Assembly: GCF_000720255.1 (NCBI RefSeq) | Contig: NZ_JOJE01000036.1 | Coordinates: forward strand, 9,135 to 73,134 | Reading direction: 5' to 3' | DNA: 64,000 bases | Origin: Streptomyces griseus subsp. griseus | Lineage (GTDB): Bacteria; Actinomycetota; Actinomycetes; Streptomycetales; Streptomycetaceae | In this document: in pieces, positions 25,700-34,284 of the stretch | Layout of the letters: each line of letters starts with the position of its first letter | Numbering within the stretch: the first letter of the stretch is position 1 | The notes under the pieces: model-generated | What the model was told of the DNA's origin: nothing | The model's input: the letters and a program-made list of their open reading frames with translations, nothing else | Database searches by the model: none | Translations under genes and position numbers: made by a program

Positions 25700-27235
25700 T
25701 CAGGGATCGACCGGTTCGGGGGCGCCCGCTCGGGCCGCCTCGCGGGCGCGGGTGCGTTCGTGGTCGGGGTTGAGGAACCAGTGGCGGGCCGAGGCCTGCC
25801 ACCAGGTGGCGGCGAACCCCAGGACGACCAGCACGGCGACCGGCGCGTAGTTGAAGGTCTCCCAGGTGACGGGGGAAACCTGCGGCAGCATGAACAGCAC
25901 CGTGATCACCCCGACCCACGCCACCGACGCCATGCCGATCACCTTGGACCAGCGGCCCAGGTGCCACGGGCCCCGCTCGAACGCCTCGCCCTTGCGCACC
26001 CGCAGCAGCGTCGGGATGACATACGCGATGTAGAGGCCGATCACCGCTATGGAGGTGACCGCCGCGTACGCCGTCACATTGATCAAGTAGGGCAGGCCCA
26101 GCACCAGCGCGGCCCCGGCCGCCAGCCACACCGCCGCGACGGGGGTGCGGGTGCGCGGGCTGACCGTGTGCCAGACATGGGACAGCGGAAGGGCGCCGTC
26201 GCGGGAGAAGGCGTAGATCATGCGGCTGTTGGCGGTCACCGAGGCCATCCCGCAGAACAACTGCGCGCCGATCACCACCAGCAACAGCAGCTTGCCGGCC
26301 GTCGCCCCCAGCGCGTCGAGCAGGATCTGCGCGGGCGGCGCGCCGGTCGGGGAGTTCAGGGCGCCGTCGTACGACTGGATGGCGAAGGTGAAGCCCAGGA
26401 GGAGGACGAAGCCGGCTATCCACGACGTCCAGATCGACTGGACGATCCCCTTCGGGCCCGCTGTCGACGCGTCGTGCGTCTCCTCCGTCATATGGGCGGA
26501 GGCGTCGTAGCCGGTGAAGGTGTACTGCGCCATCAGCAGGCCCAGCAGCACCACGTACACCCCGCTGCCCCAGCCCGTATTGTTCACGAACTCGCCGAAG
26601 ACGAAGGACGCCGACTGGTGGTGGTCCGGTACGAAGGTCAGCGCGCCGACGATCACGGCCACGCCCAGGACGTGCCACCACACGCTCACACTGTTCAGCA
26701 GGCCGACGATGCGGACGCCGAAGGTGTTGAGCAGACCGTGCAGCAGCAGGATCGCCGCGAAGAGCAGAACCGTCCGGCCCGGCGTCACCTCGAAGTCGAA
26801 CTGGAGGTTCAGGTAGGCGCCCAGGAAGGACGCGGCGCCGAAGTCGATTCCGGCCGTCACGGCCACCTGGCCCAGGACGTTGAACCAGCCCGTGAACCAG
26901 GCCCAGGCGGCCGCCGAACGCGGGGGCGCGAGCCGGTGGGCCCAGAAGTACAGGCCCGCGGAGGTCGGGTAGGCCGAACAGATCTCGGCCATCGACAGAC
27001 CCACGAAGAGGGTCATCAGGCCGACCGCCACCCAGCCCCAGGTGATCACGGCGGGGCCGCCGGTGTTCATGCCGAACAAATACAGCGTCAGGCACCCCGA
27101 CAGCACCGAGATGATCGTGAAGGAGACCGCGTAGTTGGAGAACGCCGACATGCGGCGGGCGAGAACCTGCGTGTAACCGAGCTGGGCCAGCCGTTCCTCG
27201 TCAGACAGCCCACTCACTCTGGCGTCATCTGTCAT
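25700..27235 (-). CDS. APC-superfamily amino acid permease
   Basis: This 511-residue, 12-transmembrane cytoplasmic-membrane protein is of the amino acid/GABA permease type. The N-terminal RRMSAFSNYAVSFTIISVLSG matches the first helix break of this family, and the segment FTGYDASAHMTEETHDA is its typical mid-protein signature. It would import an amino acid or GABA-like compound by proton symport. It has no neighbouring catabolic genes, so the substrate is open. The ATG at 27235 follows GGGGCATG, with no clear ribosome-binding site. About 375 bp separate it from the DEAD-box helicase terminator region. Confidence 0.85.
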   Translation of the reverse strand: MTDDARVSGLSDEERLAQLGYTQVLARRMSAFSNYAVSFTIISVLSGCLTLYLFGMNTGGPAVITWGWVAVGLMTLFVGLSMAEICSAYPTSAGLYFWAHRLAPPRSAAAWAWFTGWFNVLGQVAVTAGIDFGAASFLGAYLNLQFDFEVTPGRTVLLFAAILLLHGLLNTFGVRIVGLLNSVSVWWHVLGVAVIVGALTFVPDHHQSASFVFGEFVNNTGWGSGVYVVLLGLLMAQYTFTGYDASAHMTEETHDASTAGPKGIVQSIWTSWIAGFVLLLGFTFAIQSYDGALNSPTGAPPAQILLDALGATAGKLLLLVVIGAQLFCGMASVTANSRMIYAFSRDGALPLSHVWHTVSPRTRTPVAAVWLAAGAALVLGLPYLINVTAYAAVTSIAVIGLYIAYVIPTLLRVRKGEAFERGPWHLGRWSKVIGMASVAWVGVITVLFMLPQVSPVTWETFNYAPVAVLVVLGFAATWWQASARHWFLNPDHERTRAREAARAGAPEPVDP

Positions 27236-27293
27236 GCCCCCAGCGATTCCCTCACCGAGGGCGTGACATGCGTCACAGAGCTATCAAATGTGG

Positions 27294-27533
27294 CTACCGT
27301 GGCTGGAAAACGCCTTCTAACTCTGCCAACCGCTCCCGAACCGTGAACGCGGCACCCGAGTGGAAGGTCAGCGCGCCCGAGGAGTCGAGGCTGAGGAGGT
27401 CGCCGACGCCGTCGCCGACGCCGCCGACGTGGTCGTGGCGCACCTCACCTACGCCCAGGGTGCGCACCGCCGTGCCGGTCACGGGCGACGCCGGGAAAGC
27501 CATCTCCGCGCTGCCCTGTCCCGCCTCCGCCAC
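27294..27533 (-). CDS. Possible small protein or gene remnant of unknown function
   Basis: This minus-strand frame (GTG 27533, about 79 residues, ending ERLAELEGVFQPR) shows the Streptomyces coding pattern: roughly 70/50/90 percent GC at the three positions, better than the opposite frames. It carries no recognised domain, has a weak ribosome-binding site, and sits between the helicase terminator and the permease start. It may be a real short gene or the tail of a lost one. Confidence 0.3.
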   Translation of the reverse strand: MAEAGQGSAEMAFPASPVTGTAVRTLGVGEVRHDHVGGVGDGVGDLLSLDSSGALTFHSGAAFTVRERLAELEGVFQPR

Positions 27534-27550
27534 CCGGCCCCGGAAACGCC

Positions 27551-27588
27551 GGAAGGGCCCGTACGACCGGAGTCGTACGGGCCCTTCC
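27551..27588 (-). terminator. Terminator hairpin downstream of the DEAD-box helicase gene
   Basis: A perfect 17-bp stem (GGAAGGGCCCGTACGAC and its complement) with a 4-nt loop begins about 23 nt after the helicase stop. There is no strong T-tract, as is common for Streptomyces terminators. Confidence 0.75.
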
Positions 27589-27610
27589 CACATCAGTTCA
27601 TCAGCCCACG

Positions 27611-29650
27611 TCAGCCGTTGCGCTTCCAGCGCGGCTTGTCCTCGCGACGGCCGAAGGAGCCGCCGCCGCGGTGGTCGTCACGACGGCCGTACGGACGGTC
27701 GTGGCCGGGACGGTCGTGGCCGGGACGGTCGTGGCCGCCGGCACGGAAGCCCGGGCGGTCGTCACGGCGGTCACGGTTGAACGGACGGTCGCTGCCGCGG
27801 TGACCGGTACGGTCGTCCCGGCGGAAGCCGCCACGGTCGTCACGACGCTCGAACGAACGCCCACCACGGTCGCCATCACGGTCACGGTTGAACGGACGAC
27901 GCTCGTCACCGCGGTCGTCGCGGCGGAAGCCACCACGGTCGTCACGACGCTCGAACGAACGCCCACCACGGTCACCGTCACGGTCACGGTTGAACGGACG
28001 ACGCTCGTCACGACGGTCGTCACGGCGGAAGCCACCACGGTCGTCACGACGCTCGAACGAACGCCCACCACGGTCACTGTCACGGTCACGGTTGAACGGA
28101 CGACGCTCGTACGAAGACGAACCCGCCGAACGCTCCTCGCGCTCGCCACGGTCCACATCCTGCGCGGCCGGCTGCTCCGGCAGCGAAACCGACACGGCAC
28201 CCTCGGCACCCTCGGCGGCAACCGCCTGCGCCTCCGCAACCGCGGCCTCCGGGTCCTCGCCCCGCTCACGCGCGACCCGCGCCACCAGCCGGTCGGCCTC
28301 CTCACGCAGCTCCGTCGCGCGCCGCTGCGCCCGCTCCAGCTGCTTGTTCAGCTGAGCGACCTCGCGCTCCGCCTGCTGAGCGGCATTGCCGGCCGACTCG
28401 GCCTGCACCTCGGTCATCGACCGGGCACCCGTGATCTCGGCGACCGCCGGGTCGAAGGCCGCGCCGCCCTGGATGATGTGACGCCCGGCGTCGACGCCCG
28501 CGTCCTCCATCAGCCGGAAGATCTGGCGCCGCTGGTGCGGCAGGGACAGCGACACGACCGTGCCGGTACGGCCGGCACGCGCCGTACGGCCCGCGCGGTG
28601 CAGGTAGTCCTTGTGGTCACCGGCCGGATCCACGTTCAGCACCAGGTCGATGCCGTCGACGTGGATACCGCGGGCCGCGACGTCCGTGGCGACCAGGACG
28701 TTGACGTACCCGTCCTTGAAGTCGGCCAGCGTCCGCGTCCGCGCGCCCTGCGTCATGCCGCCGTGCAGCGCGTCCGACTTCACACCCGCGTCACGCAGCT
28801 GCTCGGCGACACGGTCGGCACCGAGCTGGGTGCGCACGAAGATGATGGTGCGGCCCTTGCGGGAGGCGATCGCGGCCGTGACCGGCGCCTTGTCCTTCGG
28901 CTTCACGATCAGGATGTGGTGCGACATGGTCGTGACGGCGCCCTGGGCGGCGTCCACCTCGTGGCTGACCGGGTTGTTCAGGTACCGGTCGACGAGGGTC
29001 TTGATCTCGTTCTCCATCGTCGCGGAGAACAGCATCCGCTGACCGCCCGCCGGAACCTGGTCGAGCAGCTCCGTCACCTCGGGCATGAAGCCCAGGTCGG
29101 ACATCTGGTCGGCCTCGTCGAGAACCGCGATCTGCACGTTCTCGAGCGAGCAGGCGCCGCGGTTGATGAGGTCGCGCAGACGGCCCGGCGTGGCGACGAG
29201 GACGTCGACACCGCGCTCGAGGGCGTAGATCTGGTTGCCCATCGACGTACCGCCGCAGACGACCTTCATCTTCAGGCCGAGGACGTCGCCGTACGGCTGG
29301 AGCGCATCCGCCACCTGCATGGCCAGCTCACGCGTCGGCGTGAGGATCACCGCACGCGGCTTGTGCTTCTCGGTGCGACCACCCGCCAGCGTCGCCAGCG
29401 TCGGCAGACCGAAGGAGAGGGTCTTGCCGGAGCCGGTACGGCCACGGCCGAGGATGTCCTTGCCGGCCAGGGCGTCCGGAATGGTCGCCGCCTGGATCGG
29501 GAAGGGGACCGTCACACCGTTCTGTGCGAGCTTGCGCACGATGCCCTCGGGGAGACCGAGGGCCGCGAAGGTGACCTCGGGGGTCTCCTCGACGGAGTCG
29601 TTCTCGCCGTTCTCGGGCACGACGGCGTGATCAGTACTGGAAATGGACAT
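27611..29650 (-). CDS. DEAD-box ATP-dependent RNA helicase with Arg/Gly/Asp repeat tail
   Basis: The product is 679 residues. The helicase core spans about 20-400: Q-motif FPIQAATIP, Walker A GRGRTGSGKT, DEAD in VLDEADQMSDLGF, SAT in LFSATM, and HRAGRTARAG (motif VI). Residues about 425-475 form a short coiled coil. The last 170 or so residues are an Arg/Asp/Gly/Phe tail with three near-identical units and a His-Asp-Arg-Pro-Gly series. Such RGG-like tails bind RNA non-specifically and can drive condensate formation. It probably acts in RNA decay, ribosome assembly or cold response. The ATG at 29650 has GGAAGG 12 nt upstream, a long spacing. Confidence 0.9.
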   Translation of the reverse strand: MSISSTDHAVVPENGENDSVEETPEVTFAALGLPEGIVRKLAQNGVTVPFPIQAATIPDALAGKDILGRGRTGSGKTLSFGLPTLATLAGGRTEKHKPRAVILTPTRELAMQVADALQPYGDVLGLKMKVVCGGTSMGNQIYALERGVDVLVATPGRLRDLINRGACSLENVQIAVLDEADQMSDLGFMPEVTELLDQVPAGGQRMLFSATMENEIKTLVDRYLNNPVSHEVDAAQGAVTTMSHHILIVKPKDKAPVTAAIASRKGRTIIFVRTQLGADRVAEQLRDAGVKSDALHGGMTQGARTRTLADFKDGYVNVLVATDVAARGIHVDGIDLVLNVDPAGDHKDYLHRAGRTARAGRTGTVVSLSLPHQRRQIFRLMEDAGVDAGRHIIQGGAAFDPAVAEITGARSMTEVQAESAGNAAQQAEREVAQLNKQLERAQRRATELREEADRLVARVARERGEDPEAAVAEAQAVAAEGAEGAVSVSLPEQPAAQDVDRGEREERSAGSSSYERRPFNRDRDSDRGGRSFERRDDRGGFRRDDRRDERRPFNRDRDGDRGGRSFERRDDRGGFRRDDRGDERRPFNRDRDGDRGGRSFERRDDRGGFRRDDRTGHRGSDRPFNRDRRDDRPGFRAGGHDRPGHDRPGHDRPYGRRDDHRGGGSFGRREDKPRWKRNG
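27780..28110 (-). repeat. Tandem repeat (about 102-bp units) encoding the helicase tail
   Basis: Three copies of about 102 bp, beginning near 27888, 27990 and 28092, with a degenerate part down to about 27780, encode RRPFNRDRDGDRGGRSFERR-type units. Copies are nearly identical at the DNA level, which implies recent expansion or gene conversion. Confidence 0.8.
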
Positions 29651-29858
29651 GCGAATGCGAAACCTTCCGGAGTCTCGTCGGCACGCGCCCGTCAACTCCG
29701 TGTTCGCATTCGACCGCCTCAATGCGGTCCGTCACGGCAAGGGAGAGTACGCGCCACACGGCGCGCTCTGCGGTGGCGCCGGGCAAATGGGATCAAACGA
29801 TCTACCACCATACGCACCCCCCACCCCCGAAGGCAAATCCAGCCCACAGTGAGACACC

Positions 29859-30380
29859 TCACGCCGGCGACCCCGCCGCCGGCGCCGGCTCACGCTGCTC
29901 CAACTGCGGCCCCGGAGGCTCATGCGCCGACGACGACGGCTCGGCCACCGTAGGAGACGGCGACGGCTGCGGCGGCTCCGGCGACGGTTGCGGCGGCTCC
30001 GGCTCCGCAGACACCCGCGTGGGCGTCGGCTGCGGCTTCGGCGGCGTAGGCACCCCCGGCTGCTCACTCCACCCAGGCCTCACCGGCACCGAGGCCGACA
30101 CACTCGCATCCGGCGACGGCGAAACCGAAGGCGACGCCGACCCACCCCGCTCGCCCTTCCCCCGACCCTTCTTGCCGTCCCCGACCGCCACACCCACCCC
30201 GGCCCCACCACCCGACACAGCAGGCCCCCCGCCCGGCGGCACACCACCCCGCTGCCCCACAGAATGCGACGGCTTCACACTCCCCCCGGCATCGCCCTCA
30301 CCCACACTCATACAACCGGAGGCAGCGGCGACCGCCATGACCGTGACAGCCAGACGGACGGGAACGTACAAGGGGCGCAC
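29859..30380 (-). CDS. Pro/Ser-rich lipoprotein
   Basis: The product is 173 residues. It has a type II signal peptide with lipobox AAASGC, so Cys23 should be lipidated on the outer face of the membrane. The mature part has a Gly/Lys patch and then a long Pro/Ser/Glu-rich region without a folded domain, such as a wall-spanning linker would have. The GTG at 30380 has GGAGGTGGCCC upstream. It is co-oriented with the small zincin gene about 80 bp away. No function is assignable. Confidence 0.65.
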   Translation of the reverse strand: MRPLYVPVRLAVTVMAVAAASGCMSVGEGDAGGSVKPSHSVGQRGGVPPGGGPAVSGGGAGVGVAVGDGKKGRGKGERGGSASPSVSPSPDASVSASVPVRPGWSEQPGVPTPPKPQPTPTRVSAEPEPPQPSPEPPQPSPSPTVAEPSSSAHEPPGPQLEQREPAPAAGSPA

Positions 30381-30460
30381 GGGCCACCTCCGGGGGTGAG
30401 GGAGTCAACCTGCCCAACTCCCCCCGCCCACAAGAGGACACGCGCCACCCCGCCCCAGCC

Positions 30461-30811
30461 CTACCCGTACCCCAGAGCATGCAGCCGGGCATCGTCGATC
30501 CCGAAGTGATGCGCGATCTCATGCACCACCGTCACCTCGGTCTCCGCGACGACCTCCTCCCGAGACCCGCACATCCTCAGCGTCGGCCCCCGGTAGATCG
30601 TGATCCGGTCAGGCAGCACACCCGCATACCACTCCCCCCGATCAGTCAGCGGCGTCCCCTCATAGAGCCCGAGCAACTCGGGATCCTCCGCCGGCGGCTC
30701 GTCCTCGACGAACACCGCGACGTTGTCCATCAACCGAGTCAGCTCCGGCGGAATCCGGTCCAGCGCCTCGGCGACCAGTTCCTCGAACTCCTCGCGCGTC
30801 ATCTCCAGCAC
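30461..30811 (-). CDS. Small zincin-like metallopeptidase family protein
   Basis: This 116-residue protein has a complete extended zinc motif, HEIAHHFGIDD (HExxHxxGxxD), near its C-terminus and the family core LPDRITIYRGPTLRMC before it. Members of this minimal zincin (DUF1025-like) family are widespread in actinobacteria and of unknown substrate. There is no signal peptide, so it is cytoplasmic. I choose GTG 30811 with GGAGA 7-8 nt upstream; ATG 30802 is three codons later. It is divergent from the metallophosphoesterase gene, with an 84-bp gap that must hold both promoters. Confidence 0.8.
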   Translation of the reverse strand: MLEMTREEFEELVAEALDRIPPELTRLMDNVAVFVEDEPPAEDPELLGLYEGTPLTDRGEWYAGVLPDRITIYRGPTLRMCGSREEVVAETEVTVVHEIAHHFGIDDARLHALGYG

Positions 30812-30895
30812 ACGCTCATTCTCCGGCACAACACCCCCCAACGAGAGTCCCCAACCCACCGCATATCCGCCCCACCGCTTGGGCATACGGGACCA

Positions 30896-32440
30896 ATGGC
30901 CCGCGTCCCCCTCGCCGCCCAGCTCCGAAACCGCCGCTCCCGCCCCCACCAGCCGACCCCCGAACTCGACGCCCGACCCCACCCATGGAGACGCGCCCTC
31001 GGCCTGCTCGTCGTCGTCCTGCTCGGCGCCTGGCTGGGCCTGCTCATCGTGGGAGACGTCCGCGCCCCCGTCGGCCCCATGAACACCACCATGACCCTGC
31101 GCCCCTCCCTCACCGGCGGCACGAAGATCAACGTCTCCCCCCTGGGCGCACTCAGCCTCGACAGCCACATCGCCCCCGTCCGCCTCGACGTGAACGTCGA
31201 CCAACTCGACCCGGTCCGCTCCCAGGCCCTCGTCGACCACCCCGAACGCCTCACCGGCCTCCAGGACGAAATCGCCCACGACGTCGAACACGGCACCCTC
31301 GACCTCGCCATACGCTCCTGCGTCGCCGTCCTCACCGGCGCCACCGCCCTCGGCCTCGCCGTCTACCGCCGCCCCCGCCGCGCCCTCGCCGCCGGCGGCC
31401 TCGCCCTCACCCTCCTCGCCGCCTCCGGAGCCACGGCCTACGCCACCTGGAACCCCAAGTCCGTCCTCGAACCCAAGTTCTCCGGCCTGCTCTCCTCCGC
31501 CCCCTCCCTCGTCGGCAACGCCCGCAACATCGTCACCGAGTTCGACGTCTACCAGAAGGAACTCGCCCGCCTGGTCACCAACGTGACCAAGCTCTACGAC
31601 GTCACCTCCACACTGCCCGCCTACGCGCCCGACCCCACCACCATCCGCGTCCTGCACGTCTCCGACATCCACCTCAACCCCGCGAGCTGGAAGATCATCG
31701 CCTCGCTCGTCGAGCAGTACAAGGTGAACGTCATCATCGACACCGGCGACACCATGGACCACGGCACCGCGGCCGAGAACGGCTTCCTCGACCCCATCCA
31801 GGACCTCGGAGCCCCCTACGTCTGGGTCCGCGGCAACCACGACTCCCACCTCACCCAGCGCTACCTCGAACGCATGAAGAACGTGCACGTCCTCGACAAC
31901 GGCAAGGCCGAGACCGTGGCGGGGGTGCGCCTCGCCGGCATCGGAGATCCACAGTTCACCCCCGACCGCTCGAACAAGCCGGGCGCCAAGCAGTCGGAGG
32001 AAGTGGCAGGCGCGCGCCTCGCGGCGGCCCTGCGGGCGCAGAAGGCCGCCGGCAAGCCGGTTGACGTGGCCATGGTCCACGAACCGTCCGCCGCGCGCGG
32101 GACGGACGGCGAGGTCCCGCTCGTCCTGGCGGGCCACCTGCACCACGAGGACATGGAGGTCATGAAGAAAGGCACCCGCCTGCGCGTCGAGGGCTCCACC
32201 GGCGGCAGCGGCCTCCGCGCCGTCGAGGGCAAGTACCCCGACCCGATCGAGGCGTCGATCCTCTACCTCGACCGCGACACCCGCCGCCTCCAGGCCTGGG
32301 ACGAGATCGAACTCGGCGGCCTGGGCCTCACGACGGCCGAGGTCAGCCGCCACCTCCCGAAGGAGAACCAACCAGGAGCGAAGCCGACCCCGACCCCGCC
32401 CACGCCCTCACCGGGAACCCCGTCCCCCAGCCCCTCGTAA
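30896..32440 (+). CDS. Membrane-anchored metallophosphoesterase
   Basis: The product is 514 residues. One hydrophobic helix lies near the N-terminus (LGLLVVVLLGAWLGLLIV, about 35-52) and two more near 150-185. The calcineurin-like phosphoesterase domain (about 245-470) has all metal motifs: SDIHLN, DTGDTMDHG, GNHDSH and GHLHHED. The catalytic part follows the third helix and ends in a Pro/Thr/Ser-rich tail, which suggests it faces the outside. Substrates could be nucleotides, phospholipid or teichoic precursors. A -10-like CATACG lies just before the ATG at 30896, which may be leaderless. Terminal Pro-rich repeats resemble those of the nearby lipoprotein. Confidence 0.85.
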   Translation: MARVPLAAQLRNRRSRPHQPTPELDARPHPWRRALGLLVVVLLGAWLGLLIVGDVRAPVGPMNTTMTLRPSLTGGTKINVSPLGALSLDSHIAPVRLDVNVDQLDPVRSQALVDHPERLTGLQDEIAHDVEHGTLDLAIRSCVAVLTGATALGLAVYRRPRRALAAGGLALTLLAASGATAYATWNPKSVLEPKFSGLLSSAPSLVGNARNIVTEFDVYQKELARLVTNVTKLYDVTSTLPAYAPDPTTIRVLHVSDIHLNPASWKIIASLVEQYKVNVIIDTGDTMDHGTAAENGFLDPIQDLGAPYVWVRGNHDSHLTQRYLERMKNVHVLDNGKAETVAGVRLAGIGDPQFTPDRSNKPGAKQSEEVAGARLAAALRAQKAAGKPVDVAMVHEPSAARGTDGEVPLVLAGHLHHEDMEVMKKGTRLRVEGSTGGSGLRAVEGKYPDPIEASILYLDRDTRRLQAWDEIELGGLGLTTAEVSRHLPKENQPGAKPTPTPPTPSPGTPSPSPS

Positions 32441-32520
32441 ACCGTTTTGGCGATACCTCCCGCCATCCCATATGCTTCTCACGTCCCCGACGCGCTGAGA
32501 AGCGCCCAGGCGGGCCGATA

Positions 32521-32593
32521 GCCCTCATCGTCTAGCGGCCTAGGACGCCGCCCTTTCAAGGCGGTAGCACGGGTTCGAATCCCGTTGGGGGCA
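32521..32593 (+). tRNA. tRNA-Glu (TTC)
   Basis: The cloverleaf has acceptor stem GCCCTCA/TGGGGGC, anticodon TTC in CTTTCAA and T-arm GGTTCGAATCC. CCA is not encoded. It is first in a three-tRNA plus-strand cluster. Confidence 0.95.
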
Positions 32594-32630
32594 CGCAACA
32601 CCGTGTGCGACACTGTCGTACGCACAGCTT

Positions 32631-32705
32631 GGTCCTGTGGAGCAGTTTGGAGTGCTCGCCACCCTGTCAAGGTGGAGGCCGCGGGTTCAAATCCCGTCAG
32701 GACCG
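32631..32705 (+). tRNA. tRNA-Asp (GTC), copy 1
   Basis: The cloverleaf has anticodon GTC in CTGTCAA and the T-arm GGTTCAAATCC. It is identical over 75 nt to the copy at 38323-38397. Confidence 0.95.
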
Positions 32706-32729
32706 CTGAGGTTTCCCCGGAAGCCTCGT

Positions 32730-32803
32730 GGCTGGGTAGCTCAGTTGGTACGAGCGGCCGCCTGAAAAGCGGCAGGTCGCCGGTTCGATCCCGGCCCCAG
32801 CCA
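32730..32803 (+). tRNA. tRNA-Phe (GAA)
   Basis: The cloverleaf has anticodon GAA in CTGAAAA and T-arm GGTTCGATCCC; acceptor GGCTGGG pairs with CCCAGCC. It is last of the Glu-Asp-Phe cluster. Confidence 0.95.
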
Positions 32804-32807
32804 CAGT

Positions 32808-32840
32808 CAAGGCCCCGATCTTCGGATTGGGGCCTTTTGC
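32808..32840 (+). terminator. Terminator of the Glu-Asp-Phe tRNA cluster
   Basis: The hairpin AAGGCCCCGAT-CTTCGG-ATTGGGGCC is followed by TTTT, starting 5 nt after tRNA-Phe. Confidence 0.85.
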
Positions 32841-32956
32841 ATGCCCGGTGACCGACTCGCTCGCAGTACGAGCGATCGCGTCCGCTGCCGAAGAAGATCT
32901 CCCCGGCTTGCAGCTCGCCCCCGCCGATGGCTTCGGCGGTAGCGGCGCATCCAGCC
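32841..32956 (-). ncRNA. Possible TnpB-associated guide (omega) RNA region
   Basis: On the minus strand, directly after the tnpB stop, there are two hairpin-forming stretches: CCGCCGAAGCCATCGGCGG and GCTCGTACTGCGAGC. In TnpB systems the guide RNA overlaps the gene's 3' end and runs to the element's right end. Its exact end, and hence the guide, cannot be set by eye. Confidence 0.35.
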
Positions 32957-34129
32957 CTACGCGGTCAGCGTGAGGGCAGGGACCTGTGACTCGGCCCCGC
33001 GGACCCACGCCGACCAGCCGCGGAGGCTGATGGTGTGGGACGCGTTCAGGTCGGCGTGCTCAACGAAGCCGCAGGACCTGCAGGTGAAGACGGCCTGGCG
33101 CGGCCGGTTGCGTTTGTCGATGTGGTGGCAGCGGGAGCACTCCTGGCTGGTGTACGCCGGGTTCACGTACACCACGGGGACTCCGGCCCTCCGTGCCTTG
33201 TACGCGATGAATTCGGCGAGCTGGCCGAAGGCCCAGGAGTTCATCGTGACGCGTTGGGGCTTTTTCAGCCGTGCCCGTTCGCGGATGCCGCCCAGGTCTT
33301 CGAGGGCGATTCCGCGTCCGGTGCGTTGAGCCTCCGCCACGATGTGCTTGCTGATTTTGTGGTTGATGTCACGGGTGCGTCGGGCTTCCTTGCCCGCGTG
33401 GCGCTTGGCTCGCCGCTTGGCGCTGCGTGTGCCCTTCTGCTGGAGTCGGGTGCGGAGCTTCCGGTCGTTCTCGCGGGTGCGGTTCAGCCTTCTGCCGCTG
33501 TGCCGGTGTCCCGTGCTGGTGGTGGCGATGTTGGCGATGCCGAGGTCGACACCGATGAATCCCTGGGGGTCGGGGTTCACCGCGGGTTCGGGGATGTCGA
33601 GGGTGGCGAGGAGGTACCACTGGCCGCCTCGGGTGATCAGGTCCGATTCGCCTCGGCGGTACTGGTCGAGGAGCTGGAGCTGGTGCTCGCTTCCGGTGTA
33701 GGGGAGGCGCTTCAGTCGGCCTGCCGTGGTCCAGATGGAAACGGTTCGCTGCTCTGTCTGCCAGGACAGCATGCGGTCGTCGTAGGGCTGGGCGGCCGTC
33801 GGGCGGAAGACGACGGGTTTGCCGGTGGCCGCCTTGTACGGTTTCGACCCTGGCCGGCCGAGGATTCCGGCCCTGAGGCTGCCCTTCAGTGCCGCGTACG
33901 CGTCGCAGGTCTTCTTGATGACGTGCTGGGCGGCTTGGGCGCCGAGGCCCCAGGTGCTCTTGACCTGGGTGTAGGTCTCGGCGCGGAGCGCGCGGTTGTC
34001 CTTGGTCCCCGTCGCGTGGGCGATGGTCGAGACGTGGTTGGCGGCCTGGTTGCAGGCGTGGAGGGTCGCTTGGAGTGCCGATGCCTGTTCGGGCGTCGGC
34101 AGCAGCTTCACCTGCACCACGAGCTTCAC
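32957..34129 (-). CDS. tnpB: TnpB (IS200/IS605-family OrfB), RNA-guided RuvC nuclease, stand-alone
   Basis: The product is 390 residues from the GTG at 34129; an upstream ATG at 34252 is possible but its segment does not look like the family N-terminus (VKLLPTPEQASALQ is the usual start). The RuvC residues are intact: Asp in GVDLGIANIA, Glu in IALEDLGGI and Asp in HADLNASHTI. The zinc ribbon CSRC...CRSC is complete. TnpB is guided by RNA from its own 3' end and cuts donor sites after transposon excision. There is no tnpA transposase nearby. It lies between the tRNA cluster and hrpA, an accessory insertion in an otherwise conserved interval. It is probably nuclease-active. Confidence 0.9.
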   Translation of the reverse strand: MKLVVQVKLLPTPEQASALQATLHACNQAANHVSTIAHATGTKDNRALRAETYTQVKSTWGLGAQAAQHVIKKTCDAYAALKGSLRAGILGRPGSKPYKAATGKPVVFRPTAAQPYDDRMLSWQTEQRTVSIWTTAGRLKRLPYTGSEHQLQLLDQYRRGESDLITRGGQWYLLATLDIPEPAVNPDPQGFIGVDLGIANIATTSTGHRHSGRRLNRTRENDRKLRTRLQQKGTRSAKRRAKRHAGKEARRTRDINHKISKHIVAEAQRTGRGIALEDLGGIRERARLKKPQRVTMNSWAFGQLAEFIAYKARRAGVPVVYVNPAYTSQECSRCHHIDKRNRPRQAVFTCRSCGFVEHADLNASHTISLRGWSAWVRGAESQVPALTLTA

Positions 34130-34284
34130 GAACAGGGAATCTAGATCGCTGTGTGTGTTCGGCCGGAAGGAATCAGAACATCTCAGCAGAAAGGGTGACG
34201 ACCCGAACATACAGACCCGATCCGCGCCGCCGGAGGCAAAAGCGTTCGCCATGAAAATCTCGGGGGTGAGATCCTGGGTTCCGT

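Noticed and set aside
27671..29953. 760-codon plus-strand frame opposite the DEAD-box helicase
   Set aside because: Thr/Val/Arg-rich antisense translation of a repeat; no start signal, and the opposite strand is an unambiguous helicase.
30461..32371. 636-codon minus-strand frame covering the zincin and the metallophosphoesterase region
   Set aside because: Only its last 117 codons are coding (the zincin); the rest is antisense to the metallophosphoesterase.
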